64,000 nt of DNA, from the NCBI RefSeq assembly GCF_017874035.1, contig NZ_JAGGKV010000008.1, forward strand, positions 1 to 64,000. Direction: 5' to 3'. This document shows positions 1 to 9,493 of this stretch, in pieces. Made by a program: the position numbers and the translations under genes. Positions within the stretch are counted from its first letter, which is position 1. Every line of letters begins with the position of its first letter. The notes beneath the pieces are model-generated. The model was not told where the DNA came from. It saw only the letters and a list, made by a program, of their open reading frames with translations, and searched no databases. The DNA is from Paenibacillus aceris. GTDB lineage: Bacteria > Bacillota > Bacilli > Paenibacillales > NBRC-103111.

Positions 1-99
1 TGTTGGTGTTGGTGTTGGTGTTGGTGTTGGTGTTGGTGTTGGTGTTGGTGTTGGTGTTGGTGTTGGTGTTGGTGTTGGTGTTGGTGTTGGTGTTGGTGT
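1..99. repeat. Hexanucleotide tandem repeat (TTGGTG)n
   Basis: About 16 perfect copies of the 6-bp unit start the window and continue beyond its left edge. On the minus strand they encode alternating Pro and Thr in the gene at 1-738. Because the unit is six bases, copy-number change would lengthen or shorten the linker without shifting frame. Confidence 0.95.
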
Positions 100-738
100 T
101 GAGTCTGGTTTCGTTGTCGGTGCTGGTGTCGGACTTGCTGAGTCTGTAGTTTCCCCTGTTGTCATCGGACTTTTATATTTTATGGGTTTGGAAACAACAG
201 TACCTTGTGGAGTCATAATTTCTAAGACATAATATTGCGTTTCCTTGATCGTGCCATTATCGCTAGCGTACAAGTCAAGGTTAAGCTCACCCTCGAATTC
301 ACCGACAGGTTCTTTAACATCCTTACGAAAACCCGGGTTGATGATGATGTTTTCATGTGTTGTGCCGCTTGCCGATGTAACAGTTTTGTCCTGAATTATG
401 CCGAGCAGCCACCCCGTTGTCACATGGTTGGTTCTCCAAACCCCTTGATAATTATCTTTACCATATGCATCAGTGGAACGCAGTACAACGGAATTGATAA
501 CCGTATGTTGTGCAAGGTTTAGACGCAGCTTGAAGTGGCCATCCTTGTTGCCCTCAGGCGTAAAATCAGCTGCACCTACTACGTCAGACGACGTATCAAG
601 CAAGCTGAACTCCTTGATCTGCACGTCTGCAGGAGGCGTCTCGCCAAAAGCGCTGGCTATACTGCCGAAAGCCAAACAGCCTGCCAGCAAAATTGTGATT
701 ACCGAAGTTTGTTTTCGTTTACTGAAATTTAATGTCAT
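1..738 (-). CDS. Secreted protein with C-terminal Pro-Thr repeat (partial)
   Basis: The frame starts at ATG 738 behind AAGGAGAG and stays open to base 1, so at least 246 codons are present and the C-terminus lies outside the window. The N-terminus has a basic stretch and a hydrophobic core ending in SIASA, a Sec signal peptide; a Cys in the core (LLAGC) also allows lipoprotein processing. A compact domain of about 150 residues of no family I recognise follows, then a Thr/Ser/Pro-rich stretch that becomes a strict Pro-Thr dipeptide repeat. Such linkers usually tether an extracellular domain to another domain or the wall. The small broken secreted-peptide gene at 793-963 lies 54 bases upstream on the same strand. 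Function is unknown; secretion is well supported. Confidence 0.72.
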   Translation of the reverse strand, partial: MTLNFSKRKQTSVITILLAGCLAFGSIASAFGETPPADVQIKEFSLLDTSSDVVGAADFTPEGNKDGHFKLRLNLAQHTVINSVVLRSTDAYGKDNYQGVWRTNHVTTGWLLGIIQDKTVTSASGTTHENIIINPGFRKDVKEPVGEFEGELNLDLYASDNGTIKETQYYVLEIMTPQGTVVSKPIKYKSPMTTGETTDSASPTPAPTTKPDSTPTPTPTPTPTPTPTPTPTPTPTPTPTPTPTPT

Positions 739-792
739 CTGTTAAATTCTCTCCTTTTATCTAGTTAGTTTTGACTCCAAATAAAATGCGAC

Positions 793-963
793 TCACGCTT
801 CTGGTTTGGCTTCTGGCTTGGCTGCTAAAATCAATCCTGGTTTTGTGGCTTTCATCGCCTCTGGCTTCGCTTCAGGCTTTGCACTAACCGTTGCGGGAAC
901 AGCCATTAATGTAAGCAATGCAGCCCCTATAATCTATTTCAATGCTTTGTTCGCTTTGATCAT
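793..963 (-). pseudogene. Small secreted KPEA-repeat peptide with in-frame amber stop
   Basis: ATG 963 has a good ribosome site (GGAGG, 9 bases away). The frame reads MIKANKALK, then TAG (936-934), then IIGAALLTLMAVPATVSA, a typical signal-peptide core and cleavage site, then a short mature part with four KPEA units (two pairs) ending at TGA 793. Without the TAG this would be a 56-residue exported peptide. Either the gene is dead, the amber is read through, or the base is a sequencing error. It lies 54 bases upstream of the PT-repeat protein on the same strand and was probably co-transcribed with it. Confidence 0.6.
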
Positions 964-1695
964 CGTTAAAAACCTCCAACGTTTAAATTTGCTTTCTGGA
1001 TTTATCATACAACACGTGGAATTCATTTTTCGTGAGACACGGCTGGGAAATGTTCGGGAAAAAATCGGGAAACAATTAGGAAGGTTTTCGGGAATTGATA
1101 CTATGGAGTATTAAATACAAAACACCCCTCAAATCACTAGAAACGATCTGAGAGGTGTGCAAGTTCGCGGAAATTATAGGGAATTAAATCGCCCCCCTCC
1201 CGCTTCTTGTGATAAATGCTCAAGGAGAAGGCTCAGCCTCGATTTCGATAGCAAAGGCTACTCGGCTGCCGAATATAAAAAGGTAGAAAATCGGAAGAAA
1301 AGATAGGTTTACCTCATTATTATCTTTTTCGCAATCGATTATGATGAAGGATGTGCTAACTTTACATGAGAAACGCATTCGCCCAACAGTAAAAAGATAA
1401 GTATTTTTATAGAAATAATGAGGATATTCATATTTTATTGTCCTTGTTGTAAGAATATAATTAGATTCAACTGATTATTTATTCCATTTATTGGTAGTCA
1501 CTACGGATGGTGAGATGAATAATAAGGAATACCTCTCTAATTATCGATACAAGACGTATCGGTATGAAGAGAACTGAAAAGGAGTTGGATACTATGCACT
1601 AACTGAGTACTAATTGAATAACGCCAAACGATGAAATGGGTTGACGCTTGGTTCGACTTCTCCCCTTCCAAATCGAATACCTAAAATGAAAGGAA
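964..1695. other. Intergenic stretch with one strong hairpin
   Basis: No gene is supported in these 730 bases. Arms 1122-1135 and 1145-1158 pair over 12 of 14 positions. The T-rich side (TTTGTATTTAA) is on the minus strand, so it would act as a minus-strand terminator, although no minus gene lies directly to its right; it may shield the 793-963 gene from read-through. A short inverted repeat, CGATAC/GTATCG at 1545-1561, lies about 140 bases upstream of the GH97 gene and could be an operator. The plus-strand frame around 1200-1310 looks vaguely coding but was not assigned. Confidence 0.5.
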
Positions 1696-4600
1696 ATGAT
1701 GAATACTTTGAGGAATCGAATTTATGCGAAAAGCGTAGCTCTGTTGCTCGCATCTACGTTATTGCTTTCTGCGGCCATCGGTAACATCAGATCTGTAAGC
1801 GCCCAAGAAGTCCAGACCAATGCGTCTCAGCAGCCGGATATTAATATATCGGATTTAACCTGGAAAAGCGCTGTCGCTGGATGGGGTACGACTCAGCTAA
1901 ATAAATCCATTGACGGAAATCCCCTTAACGTTGCCGGTAAGTCTTATAGCAATGGGATAGGAACTCATGCGAATTCCAAGATCGTGTATGATTTGTACCC
2001 TACTTACAGCCGCTTCGTAGCAGTGGCCGGTATCGATACGGATATTAACAGCAACCCAGACAGTGTTAAAGCTAAGGTGAAGTTTATCGTGAAGGTGGAT
2101 GGTGTCGATCTTGCCAGTTCGCCAGAGGTCCTTAAAAACGGATCATACACCTTCGATGTACCTATTCCTGCCGGTTCTAAACAATTGACGCTCGTCGTAG
2201 ACTCTGTGGGAGAAATCACTTGCGACCATGGGGATTGGGTAGATGCTGGATTTATTTTAGACTCGACCCATGGCACTCCGAATGAGTCGCAGCCAGTGGA
2301 GGTTTCGAGTCCCAACGGTAAAGTAACCGGCTTGGTCAAACAAAGCTCCGGTAAGTTGGTTTACTCCGTAAATATGGCCGGTAAGCCGGTCATCGAAGAG
2401 TCTAATTTAGGAATTTTGGCAGACGGTATGGATATTGGCAATAAAGTTGAATTAGGTACGCCAGAACGAAGTGCTCCAGCTCAAGAGTCATATCCTTGGA
2501 CGGGCGTTCATTCTATAGCGCAGGATTTGCATACGCTTACAAAAATACCGATTACTAATGTGATAACAGGTTTGCAATATACCCTGGAAGTGAAGATGTT
2601 TGACGATGGCATTGCATTCCGTTATGTCATTCCAGAGGGTACTTCTGCCCGCAATATTTCAGGCGAAAGCACCAGCTTTAAAGTTCCCGCTGGAAGCCAA
2701 GTTTGGTATTCAACGAACATTACTTCATACGAAAGTAAATATACCAAAGCGAATGCCGAACTGGTGCCAGTCGGAACTCAAATAGCTCCCCCTTTGACCT
2801 TCAAATTGCTTGACAATCTCGGTTATGCATCGATTACAGAAGGAGCACTTGTTAACTACGCAGGCATGTCTTTAATCGCGAGCGGTAATCAAACATTTAA
2901 AGCAAATTTCCAAAATAACGGAAGCTGGTCTTTATCAGGCCAAATCGAAACGCCTTGGAGAATCGTGATGTTAAGTCCGGATCTAAACGGACTGGTTAAC
3001 AACGATATTATCAGTAATGTTTCAGCGCCTCCATCCGATTCATATAAAGACGCTGACTGGATCCACCCTGGTTCTTCAACATGGTCGTGGCTGGGTGGCG
3101 GCGGTGTTACCGTTGATAATATGAAACTTTATATGGATTACGCTTCTGAACTCGGAATTCCTTATAATCTCGTAGACGAAGGATGGCAAAGTTGGAGCAG
3201 CAGCAGCGGTACATATTGGGATGCACTGAAAGATGTTATCGATTACGGAAAACAGAAAAATGTAGCAACATGGGTTTGGAAAGCCGCTCCGGACCGCAAT
3301 GGAATTAAAGGTATATATGACCAAACTGCACGCCGGGAATTATTCCAAAAATTGCATGATCTCGGAGTTGTAGGAGTTAAAATTGACTTTATCGATGGCG
3401 AAGAAATGTTTAAAATGAATTTTTACCGCGATACGTTGATTGATGCGACAGAATTCCACCTGATGGTTGATTTCCACGGGGCAAATAAGCCAACCGGCCT
3501 ATCGCGTACATATCCGAATGAGTTGAGCAGAGAAGCCGTGTACGGATTAGAGCAAGGAGCACCACCCGCTGATTTTAATGCGACATTACCTTTTACCAGG
3601 TACTTAGCTGGACACGGTGATTATACACCTCTCAGCTTTAGCGGGCATATGGGCAACAGTTCATGGAGCAATCAGCTTGCAACTGCGCTAACTTTTACAT
3701 CGCCTTACATGGTATTCGGGGAACATCCCCAAAAGATGATCGTCAATCCTGCAGTAGAACTGATAAAAAGCATGCCGTCTACCTGGGATGAAACCATTGT
3801 TCTGCCAGAGAGTGAAATCGGGCAAGTGTCCGCGCTTGCCAGACGTCATGGAACGACTTGGTATGTGGCTGTCATTAATGGTTTAGATTCCCGGAGCATG
3901 AAATTTAACTTGTCTTTCTTAGGCGATGGCTCCTATCAGGCCGCGATCTACGGAGACGATTTAATGAAGCAGCAAGGCTATTCGCTAGCATCAAAGAACG
4001 TAAATAAGTATACAGAGTTAACTGCCGACATGCGGAGTAGCGGCGGCTACGTCGCCAAATTCTCCAAATTGGATATGGAGCCATATGGCGGTGGATTTGT
4101 TGATAGTAAGAAGGTAGTCCTGCATGCAACAAGCCCTCAAAGCGAGATCCACTATACGCTGGACGGAAGTGAGCCGACAGTTAACTCGCCAAAATATGCA
4201 AACTATATCCAAATTACCGGCACTTCAACACTTCGTGCCAAAATATTGGCAGGTGATGGCTCCGGAACGGATATATCGGCCAGATTTAATCAAACCTCTC
4301 CTTATTTAGAAATTACCTATGACGGAAATGGAGATAAGGTAGATAAAGGCGGTAAAGTTCATTTCCAAACAAATGCGGAAGGCAGCAACTATGATATCAG
4401 ATACACTCTGGATGGAAGCGAACCCGACCGACAATCACTGTTATACACGGCTCCATTCTCGTTTGCATCAAGTCGAGCTGTCATTAAAGCTAAACTGTTT
4501 ATTGAAGGACATGATGCTGTCTCTGCCGAAAAGAAATTATTCAGCGTTGAACATATGCTGCCTACTCCTTCTTTACCGGATGTTTATCTGAACGATTTGA

Positions 4601-5832
4601 CATGGGTAAGCGCAACAACCGGATTTTCTTCTATCAAACTAAATAAATCAATAGACGGTAACCCGCTGACTGTGGCAGGGCAAGTGTATGGCAAAGGGAT
4701 CGGTACACATGCACCTTCTGATATCGTCTACAATATCGTTCCAGGCGCTAAACGTTTTGTTGCTGTTGCTGGTGTTGATAACGAAGTTAATAAAGATGGC
4801 CAAGGCAGCATTATTTTCAAAGTTTATGTTGACGGAGTTTTGATGTCTGATTCTCCAGTAATGGGAAATAATGAATTTTGGAATTTCAATGTAAAGCTTC
4901 CTGAAAATGCGAAACAAATCAAGCTGACTCTTGATGATTATGACGGGAAGAACTTCGACCATGGGGATTGGGTGAATGCAGGATTCCTCTACAGCACATC
5001 TATCCATCCAGCGGCAACCTTGTACGTTGATCCTAATTCGGTGCCGGCCGGTCAAACGTTTGATGTTCAATATGGGTTGACCGACATTTCGGATTCCTAC
5101 TTGGCACAAGACCTGACTGTCAAATATGATCCCGAGCAGCTCGAATTCGTTTCGGTATCATCGCTGCAAGAAGGATTTATCGTATCCGACCATAAACAGG
5201 TCGATGCGGGTACGATTCGCGTTATCGCCTTTAGCGAAGGAACCTCGCATGCCGTTCATACAGACGGAGATGTACTGAAATTCACCTTTAAGTCTAGGCA
5301 GCTAACTCAAGGTTCCAGCGCAGCGATTTTGGTTCAGAATATCGTCCTTGCCAAAGCGGACGGATCGGAATACGATGTACCGGGTGCAGAGGGTCACGTT
5401 CTTATTACTGTTATCAATAAAGCAAATCTTCAAGCAGCTATTGCTTCTGCGCAGCAGGCATATGACGCAGCGATAGAAGGCAGTGCACCAGGCCAATATC
5501 CTGTTGGATCCAAAGCCGTTCTTCAAGCGGCAATCAACAAAGCTCAAGCTGTAGTGAACAATGAACAAGCCGGTCAAGATCAGGTTGAACAGGCAGCCGC
5601 AGAATTGCAGGAAGCTCTGCAATCTTTCTTGTCATCTGTTCATACATCCTCTCCAGGTGATGTAAATAACGACGGAAAGTATTCCATTGGTGATTTGGCG
5701 ATTGTAGCGGCGGCTTACGGCCGAACTTCAGATGATCCGAATTGGAATCAATTCAAACAGTCCGACCTGAATCTCGACGGTAAAATTGACCTCCTTGACT
5801 TGGTTATTGTGGCTCAACAAATCATACAATAG
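1696..5832 (+). CDS. Secreted GH97-family glycosidase with NPCBM, cohesin-like and dockerin domains
   Basis: A 1378-residue exported enzyme likely to hydrolyse alpha-glucosides or alpha-galactosides. Order: signal peptide (cleavage near residue 36, SVSA|QEV), NPCBM sugar-binding domain (about 47-190), GH97 N-terminal beta-sandwich (about 198-455), (beta/alpha)8 catalytic domain (about 455-720), GH97 C-terminal domain, two CHB_HEX_C-like domains (about 810-955), second NPCBM (about 970-1110), cohesin-like domain (about 1113-1250), FIVAR-like helices, and a dockerin with two Ca-binding loops (DVNNDGKYSIGDL, DLNLDGKIDLLDL). The KIDFID motif puts an Asp at about residue 564, where retaining GH97 alpha-galactosidases carry the nucleophile; inverting SusB-type members use Glu residues instead. 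NELSREAVYGLEQ carries candidate acid/base Glu residues. AAGGA lies very close to ATG 1696, so ATG 1699 may be the true start. It stands alone, with a terminator directly after it. Confidence 0.88.
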   Translation: MMNTLRNRIYAKSVALLLASTLLLSAAIGNIRSVSAQEVQTNASQQPDINISDLTWKSAVAGWGTTQLNKSIDGNPLNVAGKSYSNGIGTHANSKIVYDLYPTYSRFVAVAGIDTDINSNPDSVKAKVKFIVKVDGVDLASSPEVLKNGSYTFDVPIPAGSKQLTLVVDSVGEITCDHGDWVDAGFILDSTHGTPNESQPVEVSSPNGKVTGLVKQSSGKLVYSVNMAGKPVIEESNLGILADGMDIGNKVELGTPERSAPAQESYPWTGVHSIAQDLHTLTKIPITNVITGLQYTLEVKMFDDGIAFRYVIPEGTSARNISGESTSFKVPAGSQVWYSTNITSYESKYTKANAELVPVGTQIAPPLTFKLLDNLGYASITEGALVNYAGMSLIASGNQTFKANFQNNGSWSLSGQIETPWRIVMLSPDLNGLVNNDIISNVSAPPSDSYKDADWIHPGSSTWSWLGGGGVTVDNMKLYMDYASELGIPYNLVDEGWQSWSSSSGTYWDALKDVIDYGKQKNVATWVWKAAPDRNGIKGIYDQTARRELFQKLHDLGVVGVKIDFIDGEEMFKMNFYRDTLIDATEFHLMVDFHGANKPTGLSRTYPNELSREAVYGLEQGAPPADFNATLPFTRYLAGHGDYTPLSFSGHMGNSSWSNQLATALTFTSPYMVFGEHPQKMIVNPAVELIKSMPSTWDETIVLPESEIGQVSALARRHGTTWYVAVINGLDSRSMKFNLSFLGDGSYQAAIYGDDLMKQQGYSLASKNVNKYTELTADMRSSGGYVAKFSKLDMEPYGGGFVDSKKVVLHATSPQSEIHYTLDGSEPTVNSPKYANYIQITGTSTLRAKILAGDGSGTDISARFNQTSPYLEITYDGNGDKVDKGGKVHFQTNAEGSNYDIRYTLDGSEPDRQSLLYTAPFSFASSRAVIKAKLFIEGHDAVSAEKKLFSVEHMLPTPSLPDVYLNDLTWVSATTGFSSIKLNKSIDGNPLTVAGQVYGKGIGTHAPSDIVYNIVPGAKRFVAVAGVDNEVNKDGQGSIIFKVYVDGVLMSDSPVMGNNEFWNFNVKLPENAKQIKLTLDDYDGKNFDHGDWVNAGFLYSTSIHPAATLYVDPNSVPAGQTFDVQYGLTDISDSYLAQDLTVKYDPEQLEFVSVSSLQEGFIVSDHKQVDAGTIRVIAFSEGTSHAVHTDGDVLKFTFKSRQLTQGSSAAILVQNIVLAKADGSEYDVPGAEGHVLITVINKANLQAAIASAQQAYDAAIEGSAPGQYPVGSKAVLQAAINKAQAVVNNEQAGQDQVEQAAAELQEALQSFLSSVHTSSPGDVNNDGKYSIGDLAIVAAAYGRTSDDPNWNQFKQSDLNLDGKIDLLDLVIVAQQIIQ

Positions 5833-5839
5833 TCAGAAT

Positions 5840-5880
5840 AAAAGGATTGAGGAATAAACTCCTCAATCCTTTTCCCTTTC
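5840..5880 (+). terminator. Intrinsic terminator of the GH97 gene
   Basis: A perfect stem of at least 13 bp (AAAGGATTGAGGA with its complement) closes a 6-base loop, followed by TTTTCCCTTTC, directly after the stop codon. Confidence 0.92.
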
Positions 5881-5897
5881 TATTTTTACTCTTCGCA

Positions 5898-6197
5898 TTA
5901 TAATTTGTTGAACATCCTTGAAGTAACGTGACGTTGCGCCCCTTGGGATGCAGCGGCATTGACCAAAATACACTGATGGCTGTGAAGTCCAAATTGAATA
6001 GCGACATATCCCCGATAAATTTTATTTTGAATAAGGTCCCACTTGCTGGATATTTCTTTTTCCGCTACTGGGATCAATTGGTACAAATCGTCGAAGGATA
6101 TGTCTGAATTGTTGCCCAGGCGGCCGAGGATATGCCGCTGCAAGACTTTTATTCTAATAAAAAAATGAAGCGAGAGGATTAGGCAATCATTTGGCAT
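5898..6197 (-). CDS. Uncharacterised small protein or gene remnant
   Basis: The last 75 or so residues (from about GRLGNNSDISFDDLY to the stop at 5898) have the composition of a real globular protein, while the first 15-20 look like read-through of non-coding DNA. No good ribosome site precedes ATG 6197. It may be the 3' end of a decayed gene. I do not recognise the family. It sits between the GH97 terminator and the aldo/keto reductase gene on the opposite strand. Confidence 0.3.
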   Translation of the reverse strand: MPNDCLILSLHFFIRIKVLQRHILGRLGNNSDISFDDLYQLIPVAEKEISSKWDLIQNKIYRGYVAIQFGLHSHQCILVNAAASQGAQRHVTSRMFNKL

Positions 6198-6282
6198 GAA
6201 TGGGATACCGGTCGTTTCTACATCTGTTGCATAATAAGGTTATACCCCATTAACCAAAAGGAACAAAGGAGCGTATCGACAA

Positions 6283-7263
6283 ATGGATTATGTGAAACTT
6301 GGAAATACCGGCCTGGATGTATCCCGGCTTTGTCTTGGCTGTATGAGCTTTGGTGTAGCAGAGCGGTGGCATCATCCTTGGATACTTGATGAGGCGCGCA
6401 GTCGTCCTATTATAAAAAAAGCCCTTGAATTAGGTATCAATTTCTTCGATACGGCGAATGTATATGCAGATGGAACTAGTGAGGAAATTATTGGACGAGC
6501 ACTAAAGGATTATGCTAATCGAGATGAAATTGTTCTTGCTTCAAAGGTGCATGGACGTATGCATCAAGGTCCAAATGGCGCAGGACTTTCCCGAAAGGCA
6601 ATCATGAGTGAAATCGATAAAAGTCTTAAAAGACTGGGAACTGATTATGTTGACCTTTATCAAATCCATCGCTGGGACTACAATACTCCCATTGAAGAAA
6701 CAATGGAAGCCTTGCATGATGTTGTGAAGGCTGGTAAAGCAAGATATATTGGTGCTTCTGCCATGTACGCATGGCAGTTTCTGAAAGCTCTACATGCAGC
6801 CGAGAAAAATGGATGGTCCCGGTTTGTGTCGATGCAGAATCATTTAAACCTCATCTACCGTGAAGAGGAAAGGGAAATGATGCCGCTATGCAAGGAAGAA
6901 AAAATCGGTGTAATTCCATATAGCCCGCTTGCATCAGGAAGACTTGTGCGTGATTGGTCGGAAACGACACTTCGTTCCGAAACCGATCATATGCAAAAAA
7001 TGAAATACGATGCGACAGCAAATACGGATCGGTTGGTCGTGGAGCGTGTTGCAGTAATCGCAGAAAAACATAACATCCCCCGTATTCATATCGCACTTGC
7101 TTGGTTGCTGCAGAAAGAACCTGTCTCAGCTCCTATTATCGGTGCCACGAAAGTGTCTCAGCTCGAAGAAGCCGTAGGTGCTCTATCGTTTAAGTTAACA
7201 CCTGAAGAAATTTCGTTCCTGGAAGAGCCGTACGTTCCCCATCCCGTAGTTGGTGCGGTTTAA
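6283..7263 (+). CDS. Aldo/keto reductase, YajO-like
   Basis: A 326-residue NADPH-dependent oxidoreductase of the TIM-barrel aldo/keto reductase superfamily. It begins with the typical LGNTGLDVSRLCLGCMSFG. The catalytic tetrad is visible: Asp and Tyr in FFDTANVYADG, Lys in LASKVHG, His in LYQIHRWD. IPYSPLASGRL and the PIIGATKVSQLEEAV cofactor loop near the C-terminus also fit. The true substrate is probably a small sugar aldehyde or ketone. It leads a plus-strand set with a sugar-efflux-like MFS protein and a second aldo/keto reductase. Start ATG 6283 has AAGGAG about 12 bases upstream. Confidence 0.9.
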   Translation: MDYVKLGNTGLDVSRLCLGCMSFGVAERWHHPWILDEARSRPIIKKALELGINFFDTANVYADGTSEEIIGRALKDYANRDEIVLASKVHGRMHQGPNGAGLSRKAIMSEIDKSLKRLGTDYVDLYQIHRWDYNTPIEETMEALHDVVKAGKARYIGASAMYAWQFLKALHAAEKNGWSRFVSMQNHLNLIYREEEREMMPLCKEEKIGVIPYSPLASGRLVRDWSETTLRSETDHMQKMKYDATANTDRLVVERVAVIAEKHNIPRIHIALAWLLQKEPVSAPIIGATKVSQLEEAVGALSFKLTPEEISFLEEPYVPHPVVGAV

Positions 7264-7298
7264 TATAAGAAACCAAGGAAACGAAGGAGGACTAGGAG

Positions 7299-8519
7299 CT
7301 GTATACACGGTTAAAAAAACTATTTGCGATCAAAGGATACAGTTTATTCGTCATTTGTATGCTGTTGCTCGGTACAGGGATCTCGATCACAATGCCGTAT
7401 TTATCCCTGTATTTTACAGAAGATATTAGAATGAGTGCTGGGGCCTTTGGCGTTTTCATGGCGGTGAGTTCATTAAGCGGCGTGGTGGTGAACTCGCTCA
7501 TTGCTAAACATTCTGACCGCGGGCTTGACCGAAAATGGATCATTATGTTTGCCATAATCTCATCTGCTTTGGGATATGCCTCGTATTTAGTGTTTCATAA
7601 CTACTTTATTCTTTTGATTATTGTCAGTCTTTTTAGTGGATTAGGGGCTCCGGTCATGCCGCAAATCTTTGCCTATGCACAGGAGTCCGCAAATGTAAGC
7701 AATCCCGATGACAAGACGTTTGCCATGTCCACACTGCGCTCTCTCTTTTCGCTAGGATTTTTAGTCGGACCGTTAGTTGGGACATTATTTTTGACATGGA
7801 TGGGCTACAAGGGTCTCTTTCTGGTGACATCCGCCATCTATCTTACTATTGCATCTCTCGTATTCCTGTTTCTGCAAAAGAAAGCAGTTGAAAGCAATAC
7901 CGCAAAGAGAAAGAGTACAAGTACCGCTTCGTTCAAAAACAGGCAGATCTGGCAGCCATTTATCGCCTTTATTTTTCTCTTTGCTGTTATTGCCATTAAC
8001 TCGTTCAACACAGCGCTCTTTATTGTGAATGAGCTTCATGGTACTCACACGGATGTGGGACTCGTAGTTAGTGTTTGCGCCGGTCTGGAAATTCCCATTA
8101 TGCTAGTGCTCGGTGCCCTGGGCAGAAAGATTTCGAATCATACACTGATGATGATCGCCTGCGTTATTGCTGTTATCTATTACATCATCTTATGTTTATC
8201 GACCCATCCTTGGCAGTTGATCGCAGCGCAGCTTCTGCAGGCAACGTTTATAGCGATTGTCTTGGGCAATGGACTAAGCTATTTCATGAATTTGCTGCCT
8301 AATTCACCGGGGCTTTCCACAACGATTTATTCCAATGGGTCCATTATTGGAAGATTAGTTGGAAATTTGGGTGGAGGTATCATTGCCCAGTTTACGGGAT
8401 TTCGTCATGTATATTGGGTGTGTCTGGCACTTGTGATTTTATCGCTATTTATCTTATGGAGAACAAGAACCCATGCGGAAATAGAAATACACAAAGGACA
8501 CACCCCATTTTACAGATAA
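7299..8519 (+). CDS. MFS transporter, sugar efflux (SetA/SotB) type
   Basis: A 12-helix permease of the major facilitator superfamily. The N-terminal signature GISITMPYLSLYFTEDI and the central segment NTALFIVNELHGTHTDVGLV are like sugar efflux transporters. The first ATG in frame (7359) lies inside the first membrane helix and has no ribosome site. Upstream, CTG 7299 follows AAGGAGG by eight bases, right after an in-frame TAG, and adds a basic N-terminus (YTRLKKLFAIKGYS). I therefore chose this rare CTG start, giving 406 residues. It is flanked by two aldo/keto reductases and may export the sugar alcohol or related product they make (inference). Confidence 0.85.
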   Translation: MYTRLKKLFAIKGYSLFVICMLLLGTGISITMPYLSLYFTEDIRMSAGAFGVFMAVSSLSGVVVNSLIAKHSDRGLDRKWIIMFAIISSALGYASYLVFHNYFILLIIVSLFSGLGAPVMPQIFAYAQESANVSNPDDKTFAMSTLRSLFSLGFLVGPLVGTLFLTWMGYKGLFLVTSAIYLTIASLVFLFLQKKAVESNTAKRKSTSTASFKNRQIWQPFIAFIFLFAVIAINSFNTALFIVNELHGTHTDVGLVVSVCAGLEIPIMLVLGALGRKISNHTLMMIACVIAVIYYIILCLSTHPWQLIAAQLLQATFIAIVLGNGLSYFMNLLPNSPGLSTTIYSNGSIIGRLVGNLGGGIIAQFTGFRHVYWVCLALVILSLFILWRTRTHAEIEIHKGHTPFYR

Positions 8520-8525
8520 TTTTAA

Positions 8526-9395
<870 letters not shown>

Positions 9396-9456
9396 ATAAT
9401 TTTTATAAAACCGCCAGATTAACTGCTTCCTATATTTCTCTATTGAAAAAAAATAG

Positions 9457-9487
9457 CCCTCCCTCTAAGGTTAACTTAGTAGGAGGG
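9457..9487 (+). promoter_or_regulatory. Hairpin that covers the ribosome site of the next gene
   Basis: CCCTCC (9457-9462) pairs with GGAGGG (9482-9487) and CTAAG (9465-9469) with CTTAG (9475-9479), leaving loop GTTAA. The GGAGGG arm is the ribosome binding site of the gene starting at 9494. The fold would hide it; it is followed only by ATTTTG, so it is a weak terminator at best. Confidence 0.6.
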
Positions 9488-9493
9488 ATTTTG

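Noticed and set aside
1204..1310. Plus-strand frame ending DSKGYSAAEYKKVENRKKR, possibly a transposase tail
   Set aside because: About 33 codons with no start or flanking inverted repeats; resemblance to transposase ends is too weak.
1578..1606. Ribosome-site-like AAAGGAG followed by ATG CAC TAA
   Set aside because: Two-codon frame upstream of the GH97 gene; chance is likely.
4648..5109. Minus-strand open frame of 153 codons
   Set aside because: Shadow of the second NPCBM domain of the GH97 enzyme.
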